A stretch of 64,000 bases of DNA from positions 62,001 to 126,000 of the forward strand of contig JAPPED010000001.1 of the NCBI GenBank assembly GCA_028824295.1, in the 5' to 3' direction. Positions 34,899 through 44,436 of this stretch are shown here, piece by piece; position 1 is the stretch's first letter, and each line of letters starts with the position of its first letter. Made by a program: the position numbers and the translations under genes. This DNA comes from Rhodospirillales bacterium. Its GTDB lineage: Bacteria; Pseudomonadota; Alphaproteobacteria; TMED109. The notes below the pieces were generated by a model. It saw only the letters and a list, made by a program, of their open reading frames with translations. It had not been told where the DNA came from and ran no database searches.

Positions 34899-35652
34899 CT
34901 GGAGCGGGGTGAAGCCACCCAAGATGCTGGCCTCCGTCCGGTGCGATCATCTGCCCGGTAACTGATTTCGCGCCGACCAAGTAGACCAGCGCGTCAGAAA
35001 TATCTTCCGGCGAAGGGCCAGGCGACAAAGGCAGTCGGTTGCGTGTGGCATGGAAGCCGGCCTCTCCTTCGGACTGGCTGGACAGCGTCGGCCCGGGGCC
35101 GATCGCATTGACACGAATTCGCGGGGCCAATTCCAGGGCAAGGATGCGGGTTGCGGCCCAGAGGCCTGCTCGGCTCACACTGTATGAAAGGTAGTGCGGT
35201 GTCACGGTCCAAACTCTGGGGTCCAGCAGATTGACGATCAGGCCAGATGTGGATGCAGGCAGCAGGTCTGCAAACACACGGCTAAGTACCATGGGAGCCC
35301 TGAGGTTTAGCTCGAGATGATCGTCCCAGGACGTCCGAGTTCCGGTAAGCAGTGTGTCGTGGGCAAAATGCGAAGCATTGTTGACCAAGATCGTACAAGG
35401 ACCAAGCTGTTGCGTTGCCGCCCGCAATAGCTGTTGTGCAGCTTCGTCCGATCGCAAGTCCGCAGAGAACGCGTGGGCTACGCCTCCGCTATCTGTTATC
35501 TCCTTGACGAGTCTTGCCGCCGCATTTCCTGAGCGCATGTGATGTATCGCGACCGGGTATCCAAGCCGTGCAAGCGCCCTCACCAATGCTGCGCCGATGC
35601 GGCGGCCTCCCCCGGTCACCAAGGCCATTCCTCGTCCAGAATCGCTGCCCAT
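34879..35652 (-). CDS. Short-chain dehydrogenase, FolM/pteridine-reductase-like
   Basis: A 257-residue SDR. The dinucleotide site is VTGGGRRIGAALVRAL, with two arginines typical of pteridine reductases that use NADPH (TGxxxRxG). LVNNASHFAHD is the second motif. The catalytic Tyr region is LSYSVSRAGLW: the Tyr is present and the usual +4 Lys is replaced by Arg (Y-S-V-S-R). It overlaps folB by about 20 bases. Likely role is reduction of dihydro- or dihydromonapterin, inferred from the neighbour and the motif. The Lys to Arg change makes activity uncertain. Confidence 0.8.
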   Translation of the reverse strand: MGSDSGRGMALVTGGGRRIGAALVRALARLGYPVAIHHMRSGNAAARLVKEITDSGGVAHAFSADLRSDEAAQQLLRAATQQLGPCTILVNNASHFAHDTLLTGTRTSWDDHLELNLRAPMVLSRVFADLLPASTSGLIVNLLDPRVWTVTPHYLSYSVSRAGLWAATRILALELAPRIRVNAIGPGPTLSSQSEGEAGFHATRNRLPLSPGPSPEDISDALVYLVGAKSVTGQMIAPDGGQHLGWLHPAPDEPVRG

Positions 35653-35653
35653 G

Positions 35654-37780
35654 TCAATGACGCCTTGAACGGGCTCGGCCGGAATTCCCGACGGTCCGCC
35701 GCCGCCGTGGCGGCGATCTGGGCGCCACGCTTGGAGACAACCCCAGTTCGTTGTCCCGAAGTGCCTTCAGCTCATCGCGTACTAACGCAGCTTCTTCGAA
35801 CTCAAGCGCAGCGGCGTGCTGATGCATGCGTTCTTCCAGTTCGGCTTCGTAGGCTTCCCTGTTGTGCCCGATGCGATGCGGAACTTCGGGGCTGATTTCT
35901 ACCGTTACGTGATCCTGCTCATGAATGCTGCCCAATACATCAGCGATCTCCTTCCTCACCGTTTCTGCCTGAATTCCGTGAGCACGATTCCACTGCATCT
36001 GCAGTTCCCTGCGCCGGCGCGTCTCCTCCAAAGCCCCCTTGAGCGAATCAGTCTCCTGATCGGCGTACAGGACGACCCGGCCGTCTATATTCCGTGCCGC
36101 TCGTCCAATCGTTTGAATTAGGGACGTCCGAGATCGCAGGAATCCTTCCTTGTCGGCATCGAGAATGGCAACCAGCGCACATTCGGGAATGTCCAGCCCT
36201 TCTCGTAGGAGGTTGATACCGACCAGGATATCGAACACACCGCGCCGAAGGTCGCGAATAATTTCGATTCGTTCCAGCGTATCGACGTCGGAGTGCAGGT
36301 AACGAACTCGGAGGCCGGCTTCTTCCAGGTATTCGGTCAAATTCTCGGCCATGCGCTTGGTGAGGGTGGTAACGAGCACACGGCCGCCCTGCTCGGCGAC
36401 GGCGCGCGCCTCCCCTAGCAGATCATCGACCTGATTGCCTGCCGGACGGACCTCACACTCCGGATCCACCAGGCCGGTTGGCCGAATCACCTGTTCGACC
36501 GCTCTGCCGCCAGTGTGCTCGAGTTCCCATGGACCGGGTGTCGCGGACACCAGCACGGTAGCGGGCCGCATTGCATCCCATTCCTCGAATTTCAGCGGAC
36601 GGTTGTCAACGCACGACGGGAGCCTGAAACCGTGAGTAGCCAGCGTTGTCTTGCGGTTAAAGTCCCCTCGAAACATTCCACGCAGCTGGGGGACCGTGAC
36701 GTGGCTTTCATCCACGAACAAGATCGAATTCTCCGGCAAATACTCAAACAATGTGGGTGGTGGCTCCCCGGGGCGCCGCCCCGTCAGATAGCGGGAGTAA
36801 TTCTCGATGCCTGCACAACTTCCGGTTGCTGCCATCATTTCCAGGTCGAAATTGGTCCGTTCTTCCAAACGCTGACGTTCAAGCAGTTTCCCCGACCCCT
36901 CCAGTTCCGACAATCGCTCAGCAAGTTCAACCCGAATCCGCTCAATAGCTTGTGCAAGGGTCGGCTTCGGTGTGACGTAGTGGCTGTTCGCGTATATGCG
37001 CACCTCGTCCATTGTGGCGGTGCGTTCTCCGGTCAGAGGGTCGAACTCGGAAAGTCGCTCGACCGTCTCGCCGAAGAGATCAACCCGCCATGCACGGTCT
37101 TCAAGATGGGCCGGAAAGATTTCGATCGTGTCTCCTCGAGCACGGAACGTCCCCCGAACCAGGTTCATGTCGTTTCTGCGGTAATGCAATTCGACCAAGC
37201 GGGCAAGGAGCGCATTCCGTTCGACACGACCACCGGTCCTCAGTTCGATGATCATTCGCGTATAGGTTTCGAGCGGCCCTATCCCGTAAATACATGAAAC
37301 GCTCGCAACAATGACGACGTGGCTTTGCTCAAAAAGAGCCCGGGTTGCCGCATGGCGCATGCGATCGATGTGTTCGTTGATCGAAGCGTCTTTTTCTATG
37401 TATGTGTCCGTTCGGGGGACATAGGCTTCGGGCTGGTAGTAGTCGTAGTACGAGACGAAGTACTCGACGGCGTTGTGGGGGAACAGCGACTTCATCTCGC
37501 CATACAGCTGTGCCGCCAAGGTCTTGTTGTGGGCAAGAATCAGTGCCGTGCGCTGCAGCTGATGAATGACGTTCGCCATCGTGAAGGTCTTGCCGGAACC
37601 GGTAACGCCCAGAAGTACTTGCTCGCGTCGACCCTGCGTTAGGCCATCAACGAGTTCCGCGATTGCCTTCGGTTGGTCTCCAGCTGGATCCACGTCCGCG
37701 ATCAGCTGGAACTTGTTGGAAATCTTCGAAGTCCGCTCCGGTACCAGTTCCGCGACCTTTTGCACTAGTGGTGGCCCCAT
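35654..37780 (-). CDS. uvrB: UvrABC excinuclease subunit B
   Basis: A 708-residue DNA-repair helicase-like ATPase that loads onto damage and recruits UvrC. Walker A is GVTGSGKTF and the beta-hairpin reads [21 protein letters not shown] (split: [15 protein letters not shown]). The later helicase motif [14 protein letters not shown], the QTIGRAARN motif and a C-terminal UVR segment ([20 protein letters not shown]) are all present. ATG 37780 is directly behind GAGGG and overlaps the aminotransferase end by 16 bases. Only two bases separate it from the SDR gene. Confidence 0.95.
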   Translation of the reverse strand: MGPPLVQKVAELVPERTSKISNKFQLIADVDPAGDQPKAIAELVDGLTQGRREQVLLGVTGSGKTFTMANVIHQLQRTALILAHNKTLAAQLYGEMKSLFPHNAVEYFVSYYDYYQPEAYVPRTDTYIEKDASINEHIDRMRHAATRALFEQSHVVIVASVSCIYGIGPLETYTRMIIELRTGGRVERNALLARLVELHYRRNDMNLVRGTFRARGDTIEIFPAHLEDRAWRVDLFGETVERLSEFDPLTGERTATMDEVRIYANSHYVTPKPTLAQAIERIRVELAERLSELEGSGKLLERQRLEERTNFDLEMMAATGSCAGIENYSRYLTGRRPGEPPPTLFEYLPENSILFVDESHVTVPQLRGMFRGDFNRKTTLATHGFRLPSCVDNRPLKFEEWDAMRPATVLVSATPGPWELEHTGGRAVEQVIRPTGLVDPECEVRPAGNQVDDLLGEARAVAEQGGRVLVTTLTKRMAENLTEYLEEAGLRVRYLHSDVDTLERIEIIRDLRRGVFDILVGINLLREGLDIPECALVAILDADKEGFLRSRTSLIQTIGRAARNIDGRVVLYADQETDSLKGALEETRRRRELQMQWNRAHGIQAETVRKEIADVLGSIHEQDHVTVEISPEVPHRIGHNREAYEAELEERMHQHAAALEFEEAALVRDELKALRDNELGLSPSVAPRSPPRRRRTVGNSGRARSRRH

Positions 37781-38979
37781 CCCTCAGCTAAAGCCAACTC
37801 GCGAATTCGTTTCATGGCCGAGCGGATCTCGTCGACGCCCGCAGCGTAGCTCAAACGGATGTAACCCTCGCCCATCGCACCGAAGCTGGTTCCAGCCACC
37901 GTCGCGATGTGCAACTCCTCCAGCAGGCGATCCTGCAATTCCAATGCCGGGATGCCAGTACCTTCGACGTTGGGCATGGCGTAGAACGCGCCCTCTGGGC
38001 GAATCATCCGCAACCCGGGAAGTGTCTTGACCTCTTCGATCAACACCTCGCGACGTTCGGCAAATGCGGTGACCATCGCGTCGACATCGTCCTGGGGACC
38101 TTCCAGCGCAGCAATTGCCGCATGCTGAGTGGCGGCGTTGGTACAACTGACTGAGTTGATGTTCAATCGTACCGCGTGCTCAACGAGCGCTTCCGGCCAA
38201 ATCGCATATCCGATCCGCCAGCCTGTCATGGCGTAGGTCTTGGACCATCCATCCAGCATGATGAGACGGTCACGCAGATGAGAGTAGCGCAGCATCGATG
38301 CAAACTCGGAGCCCGGATACACGATTCGCGAATAGATCTCGTCGGAAAGAATGGCCACGTGGGGATGATCGGCGAGCCCTTCTGCTAGTCGATCGAGCAC
38401 TGGAACTGGGATCACGCCTCCGGTTGGATTGGCGGGACTGTTGACAATGATCAGTCGCGTCTTCGCCGTTATCTGTCCAAGCACTTCGTCGGGATCGAAT
38501 GCAAATCCGTCCGCCTCCGCTAGCGCGATCGGCACGGGTGTCGCGCCGGTAAATCGAATCGCAGATTCGTAGATGGGAAATCCCGGGTTTGGGTACATGA
38601 TTTCCCGGCCGGGCGCGCCAAACATGAGAATCGCGTGCCACATGGTCACCTTGCCCCCCGGAACGATCACCACGTGGTCGGGATTCGCCTCGACTTTACG
38701 GCGGGCGGAAATGTCGGCGGCCACCGCCTCCCGAAGCGGAAGGATCCCGTTGGCTGGCGTGTACCCGTGATGCCCATCCCGCAACGCCGCGACGGCCGCT
38801 TCGACGATGTGGCCGGGAGTCCGGAAATCTGGTTGCCCGATGCCTAGATTGATGACGTCCTTACCTTGCCGTTCAAGTTCGGCTGCACGGCCGAGTACAA
38901 CAAATGCGCTCTCGGTACCCAGACGCTCCATCCCGTCCATAAGTGCGAGCTTCGACACGCGCCGATCCTCCGGTTCCAT
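37765..38979 (-). CDS. Class I/II PLP-dependent aminotransferase
   Basis: A 404-residue fold-type I aminotransferase of the aspartate aminotransferase family. NLGIGQPDF is the substrate-binding turn, the PLP-binding Asn/Asp/Tyr signature includes NSPANPTGG and AILSDEIYS, the Schiff-base Lys is in [17 protein letters not shown], and the Arg that grips the carboxylate is near GYIRLSYA. The start ATG 38979 fits the family; the open frame extends to 39516 without homology. Amino donor and acceptor cannot be predicted closely. Confidence 0.87.
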   Translation of the reverse strand: MEPEDRRVSKLALMDGMERLGTESAFVVLGRAAELERQGKDVINLGIGQPDFRTPGHIVEAAVAALRDGHHGYTPANGILPLREAVAADISARRKVEANPDHVVIVPGGKVTMWHAILMFGAPGREIMYPNPGFPIYESAIRFTGATPVPIALAEADGFAFDPDEVLGQITAKTRLIIVNSPANPTGGVIPVPVLDRLAEGLADHPHVAILSDEIYSRIVYPGSEFASMLRYSHLRDRLIMLDGWSKTYAMTGWRIGYAIWPEALVEHAVRLNINSVSCTNAATQHAAIAALEGPQDDVDAMVTAFAERREVLIEEVKTLPGLRMIRPEGAFYAMPNVEGTGIPALELQDRLLEELHIATVAGTSFGAMGEGYIRLSYAAGVDEIRSAMKRIRELALAEGWGHH

Positions 38980-39311
38980 CGCTTCCAATTTGCCCGGCAG
39001 TATAAGTGGGGAATTCACATTCACCGATGAGCAGATGACACCACCAAGACATCCATTGCCGGCATCACCTTGCTCGGGCATCTCATCCACCGGCGTGGTC
39101 TTGACGTCAATCGGCCCCGTACTGACCAAGCGGGATCGCCCGGCACCCGCTGGTCGTCGCCGGTGCAGCGTACGCCGTTCCACGTGGCGAGACGCGGTTG
39201 CCCGGGTGACCATCACCGTGGTCGCAACCTCGCCGTCCCCACCCCTTCGGAAGCCTGTTTGTCGACAATCCATCAAGGATCCGCGCGTCCACGGTCCGCT
39301 CGTCGAGTGTG
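38980..39311. other. Intergenic region between mobA and the aminotransferase
   Basis: About 330 bases are open in the frame upstream of the aminotransferase but show no family similarity. It should hold the aminotransferase promoter. No terminator for mobA was recognised. Confidence 0.4.
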
Positions 39312-39947
39312 TCAGTCCGTCATCGTTTGCGAGCCAGTTACGAACAAGTCCGCCTCTCGAAGATCTTCCACTGTATTGACGTTGAAGAACGGATCCACGG
39401 TCGTGATGTCCCACTCGACGACGGCGACGCGGAAATTCGAAGTGAACGCATCGATCTTTCTGATGCCGTCGGCCAAGGCCTGCCCAAGGTCGGCAAGAAC
39501 TGAGACAGGCCAGCACGCAACGACCGGGTGCTGGCGACCACCGGAACCGGCAATCGAGATCGATGCTCCCGTCGAATTTCGAGCTTCGGCAAGACGGGTG
39601 ACAAGGTTTGCCGGTAGAAACGGGGCATCGACAGGAACAGTTGTGACCAGCGCCGTAGAGCCGGCTTCGCGCGTTGACCAGGCAAGCACCGCGTGTATGC
39701 CTGCCAGAGGACCCGCACCTCCCTCGTCAGCAAAGCCGTCTGGCACAACCGGAGAATTCAGGAATTGAAACCGCTCCGGATTGCCGTTGGCATTGATCAC
39801 AATTCGATCGACTTGAGGAGCCAGGCAATCGTGGGCCCGCGCGATCATGGGACGATCGCCTACGCGGACCAATCCCTTGTCACCACGACCCAGGCGCCTG
39901 CCTTGCCCGCCCGCCAGCAGGGCGCCGACGTGGACTACGGCCGACAT
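39312..39947 (-). CDS. mobA: Molybdenum cofactor guanylyltransferase
   Basis: A 211-residue nucleotidyltransferase that attaches GMP to molybdopterin to make the bis-MGD cofactor of formate dehydrogenases. The N-terminal loop is LLAGGQGRRLGRGDKGLV, with later GPLAGIHAVL and VPVDAPFLP. It overlaps fdhD by one base, so the cofactor and sulfuration genes are cotranscribed after the formate dehydrogenase block. Confidence 0.93.
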   Translation of the reverse strand: MSAVVHVGALLAGGQGRRLGRGDKGLVRVGDRPMIARAHDCLAPQVDRIVINANGNPERFQFLNSPVVPDGFADEGGAGPLAGIHAVLAWSTREAGSTALVTTVPVDAPFLPANLVTRLAEARNSTGASISIAGSGGRQHPVVACWPVSVLADLGQALADGIRKIDAFTSNFRVAVVEWDITTVDPFFNVNTVEDLREADLFVTGSQTMTD

Positions 39948-40873
39948 TATTGGGGGACCGCGCCCTTTCGAATACTGGTTGGTGGATCGTCGGGCACCTT
40001 TGCTGGATCGACATCGAGAACCAGGCGTTGGATTCCTGCCAGCGCCAGAAATCGCCGGCCACGCACCCGGCCAACCAACGTCAGATTGGCCCGTTCGGCA
40101 AGCTCTACGCCCTGGGCCGTAAATCCTGATCGCGATACCAGGGCTGGGATTCCCATTTGCACCGTCTTGATGACCATCTCACTGGTTAGGCGTCCGGTCG
40201 TATAGAGCAGCATTCGCGAGGCGTCGACGCGATTGATCCACAGCCACCCGGCAATCATGTCCGCGGCGTTATGCCGACCAACATCTTCGACATACAGCAG
40301 CACCCGTTCTCCGTCGCAGAGCGCGCAGCCATGAATCGCGCCGGATTTGAGATACAGGGAGGGCTGCAGAGTGATCTTTCGACTAAGGGAATAAAGTGCG
40401 GAGGTCGGAAACCGGACATCCGGATCCAGCTCGGCTTCTTCAAAACACTCCATTACCTGCCCGAAGATTGTCCCCACCGCGCAACCGGATGTGCGGATGC
40501 GATGACGCATCATTTCTTCGTAGTCAGTCGTGCGTTCCGTTCGTACGACCACCGCTTCACCTTCTTCGTCGTATTCCACCGAGTTGATGGTGTCGTCCCT
40601 ATGGAGCATCGTTTGATTCACGAGGTACCCAACGGCCAGCAGTTCAGGATGCTCACCGACGGTCATGGCCGTCACGATTTCCTGGTCATTGAGGAAGATG
40701 GTCAACGGCCGTTCGGCAACCACGAACGCCGTCACTCGCCGACCTTCGTGATCGATCCCTGAGACCTCCCGCGTCAGATTCGGATCGTCAGGGCTGGGAG
40801 CGATCAGGAACTCCCCGGACGGGTCTTGGCCAGAGCACTCCGGTAGTCCGGTCACGTGACGCTCTTTAGGCAT
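39947..40873 (-). CDS. fdhD: Formate dehydrogenase sulfurtransferase FdhD with displaced CxxC
   Basis: A 308-residue cytoplasmic protein that passes sulfur to bis-MGD and is needed for active formate dehydrogenase. The family core is clear: GEHPELLAVGYLVNQ and YVEDVGRHNAADMIAGWL. The E. coli enzyme has a CxxC loop; here the aligned spot reads GCAVGT (Cys131 and no second Cys), while CALC (Cys183, Cys186) occurs later, in a loop that is usually HAAALF-like. The gene is just after a DUF6494-like gene and overlaps mobA. The altered motif is the odd feature. Confidence 0.92.
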   Translation of the reverse strand: MPKERHVTGLPECSGQDPSGEFLIAPSPDDPNLTREVSGIDHEGRRVTAFVVAERPLTIFLNDQEIVTAMTVGEHPELLAVGYLVNQTMLHRDDTINSVEYDEEGEAVVVRTERTTDYEEMMRHRIRTSGCAVGTIFGQVMECFEEAELDPDVRFPTSALYSLSRKITLQPSLYLKSGAIHGCALCDGERVLLYVEDVGRHNAADMIAGWLWINRVDASRMLLYTTGRLTSEMVIKTVQMGIPALVSRSGFTAQGVELAERANLTLVGRVRGRRFLALAGIQRLVLDVDPAKVPDDPPTSIRKGAVPQ

Positions 40874-40878
40874 GTGAA

Positions 40879-41082
40879 TTACGAAGACTGGATAACGGCA
40901 TTGAGTTCGAAGCGGAAATCAATTTCCGGAATATGAATTTCGGCAGTTGCCTTAAGCGGCTGTTCAGGCAGCCGCTGGGCGGTAGCGGCCGAACGAATGG
41001 CGGTCTCAATTTCACGTTGGGCGTTGACACCAAGCGTCTTCAGAAAACGGCGCAGGCTCCGATTGAGTGTTTCTTCGTCCAT
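40879..41082 (-). CDS. DUF6494-like small protein
   Basis: A 67-residue protein starting at ATG 41082 behind a strong AAGGAG. It begins MDEETLNRSLRRFLKTLGVNAQREIE, then a helical stretch and a PEIDFRFELNAVI end, which resembles the DUF6494 family as I recall it. Function is unknown. It is five bases before fdhD, so it is probably in the formate dehydrogenase accessory operon. An ATG at 41130 would add 16 residues. Confidence 0.68.
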   Translation of the reverse strand: MDEETLNRSLRRFLKTLGVNAQREIETAIRSAATAQRLPEQPLKATAEIHIPEIDFRFELNAVIQSS

Positions 41083-41173
41083 GTCGGTCTCCTTTCGGCC
41101 ATGGTGGCGGAAGCCATCCAATACGTGCAAGATACATTTAGCTCGTCATGAACCGATTTGCTGGAGAATGCTA

Positions 41174-41299
41174 ATGAAGGCATTTCTGGTAGCATTGTTC
41201 GCCACTGGCGCGATAGCTCTTCTCACTGCAATAACGTTGCCGAGTTGGGCGGATTGTTACGGTCAGGACGCGAGAGTCGGCACACACGTACGCCTGTAG
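41174..41299 (+). CDS. 41-residue membrane/exported peptide
   Basis: ATG 41174 is preceded by GGAG at 41163-41166. The product is MKAFLVALFATGAIALLTA, then a short polar tail ending GTHVRL. One signal-anchor-like helix makes up most of it. Very short proteins of this pattern ending in ...VRL occur in alphaproteobacteria, as I remember it, without known function. It is divergent from the DUF6494 gene and convergent with the sodium-channel gene. Confidence 0.45.
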   Translation: MKAFLVALFATGAIALLTAITLPSWADCYGQDARVGTHVRL

Positions 41300-41379
41300 G
41301 CACCGCCGCGCGTCTCTGCATGGGCCCGACTGGGCTGCAGGCCTGCTCTTCTAGCCGCGTATCCCCTCTCCCGCTGCAA

Positions 41380-42450
41380 TTACTTGCGGTGCGCGTCGCG
41401 AAAATCGGCAAACTCTTTGCGCAGCGACCGCAGTTCCTGAAGCACTGTGTCCGGTTCCGCGGCCTCGTTCTCCGCTGGCATCGATGCGGCGGTACGTTCC
41501 TCCGCGTGCATGGTCTGCATCGAATCAATCACGATTGCAATGAACAGATTGAGCACCGTAAAGCTAGAAATGACGATGAAGGAAACGAATACGATCCAGG
41601 CCCATGAGTACTGTTGCAGAATCGGACGAACGATCCCCATTGACCAGCTCTCCAAGGTCATGATCTGGAAGAGGGAAAACATCGAATCGCCGACCGTGCC
41701 GAACCATCCAGGAAAGGCTGGCCCAAACAGGTTGGTGGTTATCACGGCATAGACGTAGAAGATCAGCAGCAGCAGCACTCCGATTGCGGCCACTCCTGGC
41801 ACTGCGTGCAAGAGCGCACCCACCACTCTCCGTAGCCGAGGAATTGCCGAGACCACACGCAATACACGGAGCACGCGCAAGGCACGAAGCACCAACAACG
41901 AATCTGCGGCGGGAGCAAGCGTGATAGCGACAATGGTGAAGTCAAAGATCCCCCAGGGATCAAGAAAGAACCGGAGCCCGCGTGCGGCGATCCTAAGACC
42001 GATCTCGATGCAAAAGATCGTGATGACGATTCGGTCGAAGATACGGAGTTCCTCACCGACGACTGCCATCACCGACGGAGATGTTTCGAAACCCAGAGCA
42101 ATCGCGTTCAGCACGATCAATGTCATCGTCGTGTAGCGGAACCCTCTGGTATCGACCAGTTCACGAACTCCGTCTCTCAGCCGAGCAATTCGGCTTCGGT
42201 TCCCGTCGGACGGGTCGGTCGCGAGATATTTTCGGAGGGATGCAGACCTGACTGAATCGATATGTCGTAACCGCCGCAGCAAATGCGATGCGCCCGAAAC
42301 TTGATGAAACTTCAAAGACAAGTCTCCAATGCAACCCTTGGAACAGCCGGCATGTTCTGCCTGTTCTTCGCGTGGCATGCCTCTTCGCGACATGGCACAT
42401 GACGAACGTGGCGTGGTGACAACCACGCGCCGTCCGCGACCATTCAACAC
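41380..42450 (-). CDS. Bacterial voltage-gated sodium channel (BacNav family)
   Basis: A six-helix ion channel that works as a homotetramer. S1-S4 form the voltage sensor; S4 is LRALRVLRVLRVVSAIPRLRR with Arg every third residue. The pore loop is TLESWSM, the selectivity filter of NavAb-type channels (NaChBac has TLESWAS). A cytoplasmic C-terminal coiled coil follows (TVLQELRSLRKEFADFR). The true start is unclear: the frame is open from 42450, but homology starts only about 90 residues later; a TTG shortly after GGAG near 42320 is an alternative. It sits between the cytochrome b and DUF6494/fdhD genes. Confidence 0.9.
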   Translation of the reverse strand: MLNGRGRRVVVTTPRSSCAMSRRGMPREEQAEHAGCSKGCIGDLSLKFHQVSGASHLLRRLRHIDSVRSASLRKYLATDPSDGNRSRIARLRDGVRELVDTRGFRYTTMTLIVLNAIALGFETSPSVMAVVGEELRIFDRIVITIFCIEIGLRIAARGLRFFLDPWGIFDFTIVAITLAPAADSLLVLRALRVLRVLRVVSAIPRLRRVVGALLHAVPGVAAIGVLLLLIFYVYAVITTNLFGPAFPGWFGTVGDSMFSLFQIMTLESWSMGIVRPILQQYSWAWIVFVSFIVISSFTVLNLFIAIVIDSMQTMHAEERTAASMPAENEAAEPDTVLQELRSLRKEFADFRDAHRK

Positions 42451-42569
42451 GTGATGGCGATGATTCGCGCGAAGCCCGGGGTTGCGCGTGCGATCGTCAG
42501 CGCAGTGCTCTGGGTCCTCTGATCGTCAGCGAACTTCGCATCTGAAAACGCCCAAGAGTTCTGTTGTGG

Positions 42570-43664
42570 CTAGCCTTGGCCCTCCCTGACGGCGGATGGA
42601 ACAGCGTCGTCCTCCGCCGGCGCCTCCTCGGCGCTAGCCGCCCAGAGACTGTGGTGCTGTTCAGCCCATGCTGCGTCTACACGGCCGCTTCCCATCGCCT
42701 GAAATGCCCCCTCCATGCCTATTGTACCGATGTATATGTGTGCGAACATGACCACAATCAGCCCCAACGACACCACTGAATGCCACAGTTGAGCAAGCTG
42801 CATTTCTTGCATTGACGTCAGGGTTTCCGGAAAACCGAAACCGAAGAGATTCAGAAAGGCGAAGGTCTTACCGAACATCGGAAAAGCGAACGGCAGCAAC
42901 AAGGCAAGGCCGGAAAGGCTTACGGATATCCCACCCAGCACCACGATCCAGAAGATCGCCTTCTGACCGGCATTGAACCGGTCCGCGGCGGGGTGATGCC
43001 GGTCCGACAACAGGCCGCCGCCTTGCCGAAGCCATTTCAGGTCAACCCGGCTGGGAATGTTGTGCCGCACCCAGAGGACGACCATCAACGCGACGCCGAA
43101 CATGAATGGGAAAGCCACGAAGTTGTGAAGGAGCTTGCCTGCCTCGGTCACGGTCGCGAATGCCTCTTTACCGATGACGGGGATAAAGAGATACCGGCCA
43201 TACAACAGATTGAGGCCGGACAGGGCGAGCACAATGAAACTGGTTGCGGTCATCCAGTGGGCGAAGCGTTCAATCCCGTTGAACCGTACCACTTCCCTAC
43301 GGGTCGGCTTGCCTGCCAGTGAAATGCGTCCACGCCACGCATAGAACAGGACCAACAGTACCAGCGTAGCGAACATGCCCCATGCGCCTATGACTGTAAC
43401 CGGCCCGTTTCGAATCGACCGCCAAATCTCCCCTTCCGACTGTATGAGAACCCCGGCTTGAGAATCCGGAATCGACACTCGGCCAGCGGTACCAGTGCGG
43501 ACGTCTCGCCATCCGTCGGACTTGCTGCTTTGTTCGACGACGGCATGAGAATCGCCGATCACGACCGCAGCGCCCATGATGGCGGCCCCGTAACCAGCCG
43601 CGGTCAAGCCGACAATTACGCCGACCGCCGTCAGGAAGGAGCGCAGCTGCTGCGACATCACCAC
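42570..43664 (-). CDS. Formate dehydrogenase cytochrome b556 (gamma) subunit
   Basis: A 364-residue inner-membrane di-heme cytochrome b that passes electrons from the Fe-S subunit to quinone. After an N-terminal helix and a periplasmic stretch come four helices with heme-binding His in FNGIERFAHWMTATSF, AGKLLHNFVAFPF and LWHSVVSLGLIVVMFAHIYIG (split: LWHSVVSLGLIVVMFAH). The extra N-terminal helix makes it longer than E. coli FdoI, as in Fdh3-type systems. Its start adjoins the small lipoprotein gene. Confidence 0.92.
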   Translation of the reverse strand: MVMSQQLRSFLTAVGVIVGLTAAGYGAAIMGAAVVIGDSHAVVEQSSKSDGWRDVRTGTAGRVSIPDSQAGVLIQSEGEIWRSIRNGPVTVIGAWGMFATLVLLVLFYAWRGRISLAGKPTRREVVRFNGIERFAHWMTATSFIVLALSGLNLLYGRYLFIPVIGKEAFATVTEAGKLLHNFVAFPFMFGVALMVVLWVRHNIPSRVDLKWLRQGGGLLSDRHHPAADRFNAGQKAIFWIVVLGGISVSLSGLALLLPFAFPMFGKTFAFLNLFGFGFPETLTSMQEMQLAQLWHSVVSLGLIVVMFAHIYIGTIGMEGAFQAMGSGRVDAAWAEQHHSLWAASAEEAPAEDDAVPSAVREGQG

Positions 43665-43862
43665 TCAGAACCGCTGGTATTCGGCACGGCGTCCTAACGC
43701 CTCTCGGGTTTCAGCACTCAGCTGCTGGTCAGGCGCGCCGGCGTAGGTTCCCTTGCCGGTGTCCAGTCGACGGCCCTGCTCGCTTTCCCTGCAACCGACA
43801 AGGGCCACCAAGACAATGAAGCAGAGCGAGCTCAGGTATCGGAACCGTATGCCGTGTTCCAT
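43665..43862 (-). CDS. Small formate-dehydrogenase-linked lipoprotein
   Basis: A 65-residue lipoprotein: signal helix YLSSLCFIVLVALVGC with lipobox LVGC, then a polar tail with LDTGKGTYAGAPDQQLSAE. Similar short proteins with a GxYxGxPDxxLS pattern sit between the Fe-S and cytochrome b genes in other Fdh3 clusters. It overlaps the end of the Fe-S gene by about 30 bases. Function is unknown. ATG 43868 is an alternative start two codons upstream. Confidence 0.7.
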   Translation of the reverse strand: MEHGIRFRYLSSLCFIVLVALVGCRESEQGRRLDTGKGTYAGAPDQQLSAETREALGRRAEYQRF

Positions 43863-44422
43863 CCCCAAACTCCGCCTCCGAAACCGCGCGCCGTAACCCG
43901 CTCCCGGTAAATGTCCGATACGGCGTCTGCGTCACCCGCCAACAGCGCCTTGGTCGAACACATCTCGGCGCAAAGAGGAAGCTTTCCTTCGGCCAGGCGA
44001 TTTCTGCCGTATAGCGCAAATTCTTCCTCGGACCCGTCCTCCTCGGGGCCTCCGGCGCAGAATGTGCACTTGTCCATCTTGCCGCGCCCACCAAAGTTAC
44101 CTGCCTGCGGATACTGCGGGGCCCCGAACGGACAAGCGTAGAAGCAGTAACCGCAGCCAATGCACAGGTCCTTGTCATGCAGTACCACGCCCTCATCGGT
44201 CTGGTAAAAGCAATCGACCGGACATACCGCCATGCAGGGTGCGTCGGAACAGTGCATGCAGGCTGTCGAAATCGACCGCTCGCCCGGCTGCCCGTCATTG
44301 ATCGTGACCACTCGCCGGCGATTTACTCCCCAAGGTACCTCGTGCTCGTTCTTGCACGCTGTGACGCAGGCGTTGCACTCAATGCAGCGATCAGCATCAC
44401 AAAGGAACTTCATGCGGGCCAT
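43832..44422 (-). CDS. Formate dehydrogenase iron-sulfur (beta) subunit
   Basis: A 196-residue ferredoxin-like subunit with four [4Fe-4S] cluster motifs: CDADRCIECNACVTACK, CMHCSDAPCMAVCP, CIGCGYCFYACPFGAPQ, and CTFC...CAEMC. There is no C-terminal membrane anchor, unlike E. coli FdnH, which is usual for the Fdh3B type. It relays electrons from the catalytic subunit to the cytochrome. It starts 14 bases after the catalytic subunit's stop. Confidence 0.94.
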   Translation of the reverse strand: MARMKFLCDADRCIECNACVTACKNEHEVPWGVNRRRVVTINDGQPGERSISTACMHCSDAPCMAVCPVDCFYQTDEGVVLHDKDLCIGCGYCFYACPFGAPQYPQAGNFGGRGKMDKCTFCAGGPEEDGSEEEFALYGRNRLAEGKLPLCAEMCSTKALLAGDADAVSDIYRERVTARGFGGGVWGWNTAYGSDT

Positions 44423-44436
44423 TGTTGAAGTCCTCC

